DNA of 64,000 bases from Rothia sp. (in: high G+C Gram-positive bacteria) (GTDB taxonomy: Bacteria; Actinomycetota; Actinomycetes; Actinomycetales; Micrococcaceae): positions 1 to 64,000 of the forward strand of contig NZ_JAUNVZ010000008.1 in the NCBI RefSeq assembly GCF_030540545.1, in the 5' to 3' direction. A program made the position numbers and the translations under genes. The notes under the pieces are model-generated. The model was not told the DNA's origin. It did not search any database and saw nothing but the letters and a program-made list of their open reading frames with translations. Shown one piece after another: positions 44,782 through 52,324 of this stretch (the first letter of the stretch is position 1; every line of letters begins with the position of its first letter).

Positions 44782-47346
44782 CTAATCCACAAAGACCGGA
44801 TGCAGAGCATTCCAGCGGTACAAGAAACCCGCCAAATCAGCACGAGTCAGCGCCAAACGCGGACCAAACTCTCGCTCAGTCATAGTCATCTGCAGCGGCG
44901 CCAGATTCTGCTCGAAAGCCCAGGAAATCTCGGTGCCGAAATAACCGCGCTCGCTATTATCCGGCTGCTTCACCTCATGATCCAGACGGTACAGAGCTGC
45001 CGCCAGGGTCGCACGAGACACCGCACGCTCGGGGTGGAAACGGCCGCTGGGTGCATCCACCAGGCGCTGCTGAGAAGCCCACACAATCGCACGGTACTGC
45101 TCCGAATCATCAGCGGTCACATCCAGATATGGGGAGGAAGTGGGCAACTGAACTTCGGGCGAACCCGACGCACGGTACAAAGCCAACGCCATATCAGCGG
45201 TGCTCACATTGGCCTTCGGATCCAGCACGCGGTCGTGCACCGGAATCACCCGATGCTTCTGAGCCCACGCCAACTCGGTCGCATAGGCCTCAGACTCCGG
45301 CGCCACCAGGTCAAAGCTGGCGGTCGTGACCGGCTCCGAATGGTAGCCGCCGTGCACCAGCTGCACCTGCAGACGGTAGGTGTAACCGGGCAGCACATCG
45401 GAATTCTCAAAGTGGTAAATCGCCAGCGCACGACCGTCACTATCCACGCTCGGCAGGGTCAGGCCGTCGCTCAAGAACGTACGCTCGGTGCCGTCCGGGG
45501 CAGTGCCCACGAGCTGGAACTTCACAAAGTTCGCGCCGTCGCTATAGTCGGCTGCATCCGCAATCTCAAAAGTGAAGGTATTGTAGCCGTACTGCTGCAG
45601 ATGAGTGCTTTCAGCGGTCAGCTTCGGCGCACGCTTCTCGGGCTTCGGCTCCGGCGTAGGCTCCGGAGGCACAGGCTGGGTGGGGGCATTGACCAGCTCA
45701 ACCGGGGCGTAACCGTACATTGCGGTGTAGCCGTGGCCCTCATAGACCAGGAAACCCACATTGTAGTTCTTGGAAGGATCCACGGTGCTCGTATCTACCT
45801 CAATGCTGAAGGAATAAAGGTCACCCAGCTGAGAATTCTCTTCAATACGGGTGAAGGTGCCTTCTGCGTAGGCGCGAGGTTCGCCGTACTCAATAGCGGC
45901 AAATTCATCGACATCGTAAAGAACCACCTTGAAGCCATCATTCATACGCTTCGGGTCCTCACGGTAGGTGCCGCTCAGAGTCACCTTCGGCTGAGCCATA
46001 TCAATCGTGGAAGAATCCAAGAAGACACGATGGCTTTCATTATCTTCTACCGCACCATCCAGGGTGAAACGTGCATTAGCCTGCGCAATGTTCTCGCTTC
46101 TAAAGGTGGTGTAGGCAGAGAGACTCACGAGATAGGTATCGTCTGCCGAGAAAGAAGAAGACGGCTGAGAAATAGTAGCGTCTATGGTGCCGTCTTCGTG
46201 TCGAGTGATCGGCACCTCTAAGAAGAACGCAATACCGGTTGCGGCGTTTTTCTCGCTCGAAATGGAGCCGCTAAAACCAATAAAGCGGCTCTGGCGGTAT
46301 CCCTCCAAGCCCGTAACGCGAAGGGTCAGCTTTAGCTCACCTTTGTCATCGCGCGAAAATTCGGTAATGGAAGCGTGCGCATCCGGCGAAGCTGCAGGAA
46401 CATACTCGCTTCGGCTATCGAGAACCTGCCCCTGAGCATCGCGTACGATAACACGGATATAGTGCGCCTTAGAATACAACACATCGTAAGCGTTGTACTT
46501 CAAAGAAATACGCTCATTATCAGTGGAACCAGAAACGCGGCTCAGAACGGTTGGCTCGCCATCAGAGGCGCGGTAACCGTCAGCGGATTCATAACTGATA
46601 AGCTCAACATCAACCTGCGCATGGGTAAACTGTGCGTAATTCTTCAAGCCGACAGTAATCCAAGAGTCGTTATTTCCGGTAGCAAGCTTCTGCGAACCAA
46701 CAGAAATAGAAGTGCTCTGCTCCGTATTCTTCAACTCAATGGGAGAAGAATAAAGGACAGTAGACTCTTCTTGCCTTTGAACATTTTCAACGATCAGCTG
46801 ATACTTCGTGGAAGAATTCAACACGCTCGTATCAATAGTCAGCTCAAAGCTGTGATGATACAGACCGTCAACCAGGGTCACCTTATCGGTATGGCCGTAG
46901 AGTCCCAAATAAGCTGAGGCATAGGAATACGGGGTGTGAATCGACGGAGACTCGGGAGAAACACTCTTCACATCATCTGCACGGACAAGAGCAACGCGAG
47001 GAGGCACCGTGTCGCTAGTCTTTGAAGAAATGTAATCACCCTTAATGGTGACCGTCGGCTGAGACATATCAATGCCATCAGTATCCAGCTCAACCAGATC
47101 CGTAGAAGCCGGAGTATTATCCTCAGCAGGCTGAGCGCCTACAGGCGCGGGAGCAACCTGTTCAGTCGCCAGGGGAATAGCCTGCTCAGCAGTAACCTGA
47201 GCATCAGAAACAGCCGGGGTTACCCATGAAAGGGGAGCAAGCGCATCCGCAGCCTGCGCGGGCAGAAGAGGCAGCACCATGCTACCGCCAAGAGCCAGAG
47301 CGCACGCCGTACGGCCCGCACCCTTCCGGAAGAATGAAGAATCCAT
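44782..47346 (-). CDS. Large exported protein with SLH-like C-terminus
   Basis: The 854-residue protein begins MDSSFFRKGAGRTACALALGG with a signal peptide ending PAQA. It has at least two copies of a module starting IDMSQPTVTIKG (about 90-210) and IDMAQPKVTLSG (about 455-560), a PTQPVPPEPTPEPKPE linker (about 566-582), a further beta domain and SLH-like repeats (about 690-854: ELAWAQKH, IVWASQQRL, EISWAFEQN). AGGAG lies 7 bases before ATG. It is a paralogue of the 682-residue protein. Probably cell-wall associated; ligand unknown. Confidence 0.82.
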   Translation of the reverse strand: MDSSFFRKGAGRTACALALGGSMVLPLLPAQAADALAPLSWVTPAVSDAQVTAEQAIPLATEQVAPAPVGAQPAEDNTPASTDLVELDTDGIDMSQPTVTIKGDYISSKTSDTVPPRVALVRADDVKSVSPESPSIHTPYSYASAYLGLYGHTDKVTLVDGLYHHSFELTIDTSVLNSSTKYQLIVENVQRQEESTVLYSSPIELKNTEQSTSISVGSQKLATGNNDSWITVGLKNYAQFTHAQVDVELISYESADGYRASDGEPTVLSRVSGSTDNERISLKYNAYDVLYSKAHYIRVIVRDAQGQVLDSRSEYVPAASPDAHASITEFSRDDKGELKLTLRVTGLEGYRQSRFIGFSGSISSEKNAATGIAFFLEVPITRHEDGTIDATISQPSSSFSADDTYLVSLSAYTTFRSENIAQANARFTLDGAVEDNESHRVFLDSSTIDMAQPKVTLSGTYREDPKRMNDGFKVVLYDVDEFAAIEYGEPRAYAEGTFTRIEENSQLGDLYSFSIEVDTSTVDPSKNYNVGFLVYEGHGYTAMYGYAPVELVNAPTQPVPPEPTPEPKPEKRAPKLTAESTHLQQYGYNTFTFEIADAADYSDGANFVKFQLVGTAPDGTERTFLSDGLTLPSVDSDGRALAIYHFENSDVLPGYTYRLQVQLVHGGYHSEPVTTASFDLVAPESEAYATELAWAQKHRVIPVHDRVLDPKANVSTADMALALYRASGSPEVQLPTSSPYLDVTADDSEQYRAIVWASQQRLVDAPSGRFHPERAVSRATLAAALYRLDHEVKQPDNSERGYFGTEISWAFEQNLAPLQMTMTEREFGPRLALTRADLAGFLYRWNALHPVFVD

Positions 47347-47528
47347 GGGACACTCCTATGTAGTTGGTATATGTGGTTGTGGTTCGGTGAGCATATGAAG
47401 GTGTCCGATTAGTATACCTAAACCATAGCTTAAAGGTTGAGATTTGGGGTAAAACGCGCAAAAGAATATCCCACTCTGCCGGTATATAACCGACACGGGC
47501 GGGATAAACAGCTAATTGTAGGGCGCGC

Positions 47529-48209
47529 CTAGTCCAAGGAATACACCACAAGCAGGGGCGCAGAATCCATCACACGGCGCTTAGAATCGACCAAGATTAG
47601 CTCGTAATTCTCAGCCGCGTCCAAACTACCAGGCTCAATATCCAGGGTAAAACGGGCAATCTCCAACGAATGTGCCGCATACTCAACCTGCGCCGTACCA
47701 ATCGTAAAACCAGCACTCACATCCGCGCTCTTCTGACGCAGCAGCACCTGATACTCCCCCAAATCAGCGCCCTCATCCAGGCGGAAAGAACCCAGCAGAG
47801 TCACCTGAGACTCCGGGTCAATATTCGGGTTCAACACGCTTAGCGCCGGATCAAAAACGCGAAGAGAAGGTGTCGCGACATCGGGTAGAGCCTCAACAGG
47901 CTGCGCGCCATCCAAAACAATCACCAGCTCAGAATCAGAGCTGAGCGGAATAAACTCACTATCATTGAGAACCACGTTCTCAGGCAGAGCCTCAATGGGT
48001 AGGGATTCAGTAGATAGGGCAGGAGAGACCGGAACATACTCCGGGGTAGCATAAGGAGCCGCCATCGGATCCGCCGCAACAGGGGACGGCAAATAAGCAT
48101 CCTCGTCAATGGTTGCGTGGACAGGAATAAGCGGCAGGGCAAGAGTGGTGCCTAAAAGAACGGTGTACACGTGGCGTTGCGTGTGTCCCCGGAAGAGAGC
48201 GGAACTCAT
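47529..48209 (-). CDS. Short exported paralogue lacking SLH repeats
   Basis: The 226-residue protein has the same type of signal peptide (LLGTTLALPLIPVHA), a linker and a single module like those in the two neighbouring surface proteins (NIDPESQVTLLGSF ... ELILVDSKRRVMDSAPLLVVY), then stops. There is no SLH region and no downstream remnant of one. It is either a secreted single-module version or a truncated copy. The ribosome binding site is weak (GGGG). Confidence 0.7.
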   Translation of the reverse strand: MSSALFRGHTQRHVYTVLLGTTLALPLIPVHATIDEDAYLPSPVAADPMAAPYATPEYVPVSPALSTESLPIEALPENVVLNDSEFIPLSSDSELVIVLDGAQPVEALPDVATPSLRVFDPALSVLNPNIDPESQVTLLGSFRLDEGADLGEYQVLLRQKSADVSAGFTIGTAQVEYAAHSLEIARFTLDIEPGSLDAAENYELILVDSKRRVMDSAPLLVVYSLD

Positions 48210-48423
48210 AGGTGAACCCCGGTGCGGTCAAAGGAACGGTGTCTGGACACTATATCTTAACTTAAATCTCAGATTGAGGCTTATGACCCCGCGTACAGAT
48301 TTCCCCCTAATATTACGAGTCTACGTCGTAGAATCTGGGGTTAGTTTCTAATTTCTGGATGCTGTGGTTGCGTTCTCCTGCTTGGAAGCGAGACCAGAGA
48401 GCATGTTCCAGCTCAAACAATGC

Positions 48424-48477
48424 CAAACCCCGCACTATCTAGTAGAGATTCTTAGCGTGTAGGTAGTGCGGGGTTTG
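48424..48477. repeat. 17-bp inverted repeat
   Basis: CAAACCCCGCACTATCT and AGGTAGTGCGGGGTTTG pair with one mismatch around a 20-base loop. It may be a further terminator for the minus-strand gene at 48675 or a protein-binding site. Confidence 0.6.
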
Positions 48478-48514
48478 TCATAACTCGTAAGTTGCGCGCC
48501 TTAGGAATTACGCC

Positions 48515-48599
48515 CGCATGGGATGATGCTCTTTAGCTCCGGTAAGGCTGGGAAGCAGGCAAACCCTGAAACTCAGCCATCAGGGCATCGTCCCATGCG
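48515..48599 (-). repeat. 85-bp palindrome-ended repeat
   Basis: The element begins CGCATGGGATGATGC and ends GCATCGTCCCATGCG, giving 14 bp imperfect inverted ends. Its reverse complement matches 50844-50928 over the full 85 bp (shared CCGGAGCTAAAGAGCATCAT and TTTCAGGGTT). It has no coding capacity and resembles REP/MITE-type elements. Confidence 0.75.
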
Positions 48600-48603
48600 C
48601 CAT

Positions 48604-48650
48604 AAACGGGTTGAGCGCAGTTTCTTCAGTTTGCACTAAAGAAACTGCGC
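48604..48650 (-). terminator. Terminator after Tat-signal gene
   Basis: TTGAGCGCAGTTTCTT and AAGAAACTGCGCTCAA form a perfect 16 bp stem with a short loop, just past the stop of the gene at 48675 on the minus strand. Confidence 0.75.
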
Positions 48651-48674
48651 TCAAACGCTTTCAGATACTAATGA

Positions 48675-49331
48675 TTAGCCAATAGTTGCGAAAGTTGAGA
48701 TTTCCGGCGACTGTACTTCCCAATACTCACCGGCAATACTAGTCATATCCAACTTGGCAATAATGTGCGCATTCGACAGGGTAGAGACCGGAACAGATAC
48801 CGGGACACGCCACGTCAAATCCACGCTCACACTGCGACCGGCAGGAATAGACACACCCAACTCACACACCGTATCTGTACCGGCAAAACGCACCGGGCGT
48901 AGCACAGCCGCACCGTGACTCGTGCCCGACACCAGCTCGTAACAGCCAGCCGTCTCCAGCAGGCTCGTGTCTTCATTCGTGCGGCGAGCGCGAATAGTCA
49001 CCGTCGACCCGGCAGGAATCACGCGGGAACCATCATTAACAATCACCAAACGCACGGGCATATCACCCACGCGCACACGAGCCGACGCCGGAACCTGCAC
49101 GATAGAGCCGCTGGGTGCCAGATTCAAGCGGGCAGCCGCCTCATTAAAAACAACCGGCACGCTCTCAAATACCACAGAAGAGTCAGTCGGGCGGCTCGAA
49201 GAAACGGGGCGAGCGGTCACCGGGCGCGGGCGACGACGAGTAGGTGCCGCCTGCGCCGCAGAAGCACCCGCAAGCGTAGCGCCGGTACCCAGTGCACCGG
49301 CAATAACCATCTGACGACGATTCATAGTCAT
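48675..49331 (-). CDS. Tat-exported protein, unknown function
   Basis: The 218-residue protein starts MTMNRRQMVIAGALGTGATLAG, a twin-arginine type signal (quoted region ends at the hydrophobic core) with cleavage near AQAAPT, followed by an Arg-rich stretch. The mature part is beta-rich with DUF11-like spacing (VRVGDMPVRLVIVNDGS, VSVDLTWRVPVS), suggesting an immunoglobulin-like fold. It lies 12 bases after the beta-propeller gene and is probably co-transcribed with it. No enzyme motif is visible. Confidence 0.72.
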   Translation of the reverse strand: MTMNRRQMVIAGALGTGATLAGASAAQAAPTRRRPRPVTARPVSSSRPTDSSVVFESVPVVFNEAAARLNLAPSGSIVQVPASARVRVGDMPVRLVIVNDGSRVIPAGSTVTIRARRTNEDTSLLETAGCYELVSGTSHGAAVLRPVRFAGTDTVCELGVSIPAGRSVSVDLTWRVPVSVPVSTLSNAHIIAKLDMTSIAGEYWEVQSPEISTFATIG

Positions 49332-49343
49332 TTTCTTTACCCC

Positions 49344-50723
49344 TTACGCCTTTGCAATGCGGTACACACCGCTAATAGTGCCCTGCCACCAGGTGCCGTT
49401 TCTATCGATCGTGCCCACCATCTGCAGAGTATCGCCACCGCCGAGCACAAGATTCACGTGGTGAGGCAGCTTCTGCTCGTGCACCGTGCGACCGGTGTGA
49501 GCATCTAGTGCCACGGCGTGCACGTAGGCGCCATCAGCCAGACCCGCAGGACCGCGGCGACGCTCGCAGGTGTAAATCAGCCCGTCAGTGGTGGACAGGC
49601 GCGGAACAGCCGAAGAGTACACCTCGGCACGCTTCCATATTTGTTTCAGACCGGAAGGGGTCACATCCCAACGCTCCATACCGGGCGCAAAGAGCGCACT
49701 GGCGGGCACCGAACGACCCGCACCATCCGGGTACTTCGGGTAGGGGTAGCCGTAGGTGCTCGCCCCAATCATCATGGAACCGACACCGATCATGGAGTTC
49801 TCCGTACCCGAAGCGCCCGGAGTGAACAGGCCGGCGCTACCCACGCGTGCGCCGTCAGCGGTGCGATAAACAATCACGTTTTCCTGCACATCGGAGTTAT
49901 CGGTCAGCATGACGTAGTCGTCACCGTTCGGTCCGAAGAACGTCGGCGAGGCGCCCGAACCCCAGGCGAGCTTGCCCGGCTTGCGGGCGCTGCCTCGGTC
50001 GTAGGCACGGAACCAGCGTAGCTGCGGGGTGCCCGCGGCGGATGCCGAGAGCATATAGATAGCGTGGCTGGTAATAATGCTCACGCCCTGTGGGCATGCC
50101 GAAATTGAGTTATCTACCTTTTCACCGGCAGTTTGAACCTTATTCAGGCGCAGGGAGCGAATCGACCCGCGCTCGCGATCCACCACGGCAACCTGACCGC
50201 CGGCAGTTGCCAGCCAGATACGTCCCTGCCAATCGGGTACCAGACCGACCACACGGTCGGTGCTGCCATTGTGGGTCAGGAAGTCGGAGAGGTCGAATCG
50301 CTCGTCAACCCACAGACGCTTACCATCGGAGGAATGCGCCACATAGATCAGAGAGTTGGAGCCATCAACCAGTACCATGCGATCGCGGGAATCAAGGTAT
50401 GCGTACACGCCGCCGAGTAGCGCACCCTTGGGGATATCCAGGTGTCCAAGTTCGCGGCCGGTGTTCGGGTCGAGAATGGAGATTTTTGGGGTGATGAATT
50501 CACCGTGCGCAAACACCTGGGTGCAGAGCACCTGGATCAGTCCGTCACGGCCGGCGAGGATGGTGGGGCATGCGCCGCCGAGGCGGGTCATGCTTACATT
50601 CCAGCGGTTGGCACCGGGGCCGGGTAGAGGGGTTGCGTCGGAGGATTGCGCGTCTCCGTGCATGGTTGCGACACCGAGCGAACCGATGTGCGGGTTCGCC
50701 TGGGCGTTATAGATCAAAGCCAT
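49344..50723 (-). CDS. Beta-propeller (PQQ/YWTD-like) protein
   Basis: The 459-residue protein has repeated blade-like strands with Gly-Arg turns (ILDPNTGRELGHL, YRTADGARVGSAG, LDAHTGRTVHEQ), typical of PQQ-like or YWTD beta-propellers. No signal peptide is seen from the chosen ATG (MALIYNAQANPHIGSLG); an in-frame start 75 bases upstream adds no signal either. The ribosome binding site is weak. It is followed closely by the Tat-signal gene. It could be a scaffold or sensor; no catalytic residues were recognised. Confidence 0.72.
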   Translation of the reverse strand: MALIYNAQANPHIGSLGVATMHGDAQSSDATPLPGPGANRWNVSMTRLGGACPTILAGRDGLIQVLCTQVFAHGEFITPKISILDPNTGRELGHLDIPKGALLGGVYAYLDSRDRMVLVDGSNSLIYVAHSSDGKRLWVDERFDLSDFLTHNGSTDRVVGLVPDWQGRIWLATAGGQVAVVDRERGSIRSLRLNKVQTAGEKVDNSISACPQGVSIITSHAIYMLSASAAGTPQLRWFRAYDRGSARKPGKLAWGSGASPTFFGPNGDDYVMLTDNSDVQENVIVYRTADGARVGSAGLFTPGASGTENSMIGVGSMMIGASTYGYPYPKYPDGAGRSVPASALFAPGMERWDVTPSGLKQIWKRAEVYSSAVPRLSTTDGLIYTCERRRGPAGLADGAYVHAVALDAHTGRTVHEQKLPHHVNLVLGGGDTLQMVGTIDRNGTWWQGTISGVYRIAKA

Positions 50724-50843
50724 GTATGTACTTTTCTGTTGAAGTGAATATGGTGCTCTCGCACGACAGGTCTGTGTTGAGTGTGCCGAGCCTATCAAGC
50801 ATATAGCATATGGACTCTAATAGTGTGTTCAAGCCGCTTATGA

Positions 50844-50928
50844 CGCATGGGACGATGCCAGGGGAGTAGCGTTTCAGGGTTCACCTACGTCCCAGCCCTT
50901 CCGGAGCTAAAGAGCATCATCCCATGCG
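50844..50928 (+). repeat. 85-bp palindrome-ended repeat, second copy
   Basis: The element begins CGCATGGGACGATGC and ends GCATCATCCCATGCG and is inverted relative to the copy at 48515-48599. The two copies bracket the Tat-signal/beta-propeller gene pair. Its centre (TTTCAGGGTT ... CCAGCC ... CCGGAGCTAAAGAGCATCAT) is conserved. Confidence 0.75.
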
Positions 50929-50951
50929 TGGTATCTGACATCGTCACATTG

Positions 50952-51854
50952 TTATTTGTGAGATACGCGCTGTTGTACGGCGTAGTGCATGGCTTCGCGG
51001 ACCATGGCAACCGCCGGGTTATTGGCGGAGTCTTTACGCACCGCGGTGTAGATGGAACGGTAGGGGGAGTTGGGCAGCTCCACAACCCTGATTCCTTCGG
51101 CATTGGATAGGGCTGCGAGCACGAACCCGGAGACGATACTTGCCGCGTGTCCGGAGCGAACCAGGGTCGAGTTGGTGATCATATCATTGGCGTGGAAGCG
51201 AATATCGGGTTCGAATCCGGCGAGTCGGCACTGGTTAGTTGCCCACTGCGCGGAGGTGTTTTGTTCGCGCTCGAGAGCCCATCCGATACTATGCGCCTGG
51301 CGAATGGAGGTGATTCCGCTGTGTTCGGGCACGATCAGGTGCAGGGGGTCTTCGACAAGTAGCTCGGTGTGCAGGTCGGTGTATTGGGGGCTGGGATGCT
51401 GGGGATAGCTTTCGGTCAGCACCATGTCGTATTCGCGGCTGCGGGTGAGCGATAGCCCGGTTTCGGGGTCGATTTGTAGCACTTTGAGGGTGAGCTGCGG
51501 TGCGTGTTCTTTGAGGTAGGTGAGTGCGCCGGGTAGGAGTGCAAAAGCTGCTGACTGGAAGATGGCGAGTTTGACGACGCCTGCTGCTTCTTCGGCGAGG
51601 GAGGCGACGTTGGTGGTCATGCGGTCGATTTCGCCGAGGATGGTGCGGGCTGCTTCGACGACGATGAGTCCTGCGCTGGTGAGCTGTACGCGGCGGCCGA
51701 CGCGGCGTAGTAGTTGTACTCCGGCTTCTTTTTCGAGGTTGGCGATTTGCTGGGAGATGGCGGAGGGAGTGAGGTTGAGTGCGTTGGCTGCGGCGATGAC
51801 TGTGCCGCGTTCGTGGATTTCTAGGAGCATTTGCATGCGTCGCAGATCGTACAT
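50952..51854 (-). CDS. LysR-family transcriptional regulator
   Basis: The 300-residue protein has an N-terminal winged helix (MYDLRRMQMLLEIHERGTV, then NALNLTPSAISQQIANLEKEAG, about 1-60) and a LysR substrate-binding domain. The frame is open 441 bases further upstream, but only the ATG at 51854 gives a LysR start and has GAGG at 5 bases. It is divergent from putA with a 470 bp gap containing palindromes, so it probably controls proline use. The effector may be proline; this is inference from position. Confidence 0.88.
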   Translation of the reverse strand: MYDLRRMQMLLEIHERGTVIAAANALNLTPSAISQQIANLEKEAGVQLLRRVGRRVQLTSAGLIVVEAARTILGEIDRMTTNVASLAEEAAGVVKLAIFQSAAFALLPGALTYLKEHAPQLTLKVLQIDPETGLSLTRSREYDMVLTESYPQHPSPQYTDLHTELLVEDPLHLIVPEHSGITSIRQAHSIGWALEREQNTSAQWATNQCRLAGFEPDIRFHANDMITNSTLVRSGHAASIVSGFVLAALSNAEGIRVVELPNSPYRSIYTAVRKDSANNPAVAMVREAMHYAVQQRVSHK

Positions 51855-52324
51855 GGTGCCTCGTGGTGTGTGTGGCGCGTGGTGCGCTGGTGGGGTGTTT
51901 GGTGTTTTTAATGGTACCGGTCGTAGCGTGTTAGGGCGAGGATTGTGCGGTCTTGATGCAGAGTGCTGCCATTCTGGTGTCGTCATATTCTGGTGCTTTG
52001 GGCGTGGTTTTAAGCTCCGGGGTAGTGCCGGGATAGTGTCAGAGTGTGGAATTTCTGCCGAGATGGCTAAGGTTATTGACCTTAAGGTAACCTGGGAGAT
52101 GGCTGAAGGCTTGCTGGGTAAGTTCCTCTTGCCCGGTATTGCGCGGAAGCAAGGTGTACCTCTTAAGTGATTGTTTAGATTTTCTAAACAAAAACTGCCG
52201 TAAACATTCAGTTTTACTAATGAGGTATCAGCCACCCTTATGTGGTGAAATAGAGATATCTGATTAATTCTCGTGTGTCGCCCGTCAAGCGGCACGCTAT
52301 GTATTTGAAGTAAAGGAGTCGAGG
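51855..52324. promoter_or_regulatory. Divergent control region lysR/putA
   Basis: This 470 bp holds a perfect palindrome at 52171-52191 (arms TTGTTTAGA and TCTAAACAA), a second weaker one at 52069-52093 (AGGTTA ... TAACCT) and a direct repeat of GAGATGGCT (52062, 52097). No gene is supported. AAAGGAG precedes the putA start. Confidence 0.6.
52171..52191. promoter_or_regulatory. Probable LysR operator
   Basis: Nine-base arms TTGTTTAGA and TCTAAACAA are perfectly inverted around TTT. The T-N11-A type symmetry and location about 135 bases before putA fit a LysR-type binding site. Confidence 0.5.

Larger units (their letters stand above)
48210..48674. other. Gap between surface cluster and Tat-signal gene
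   Basis: This 465 bp contains the upstream motif of the 226-residue gene (minus strand, near 48254-48285, CTCAATCTGAGATTTAAGTT then AAGATA), three inverted repeats (48424-48477, 48515-48599, 48604-48650) and no gene. Confidence 0.6.

Noticed and set aside
52171..52191. Terminator between lysR and putA
   Set aside because: The stem is A/T-rich and sits upstream of both divergent genes, so an operator is more likely.
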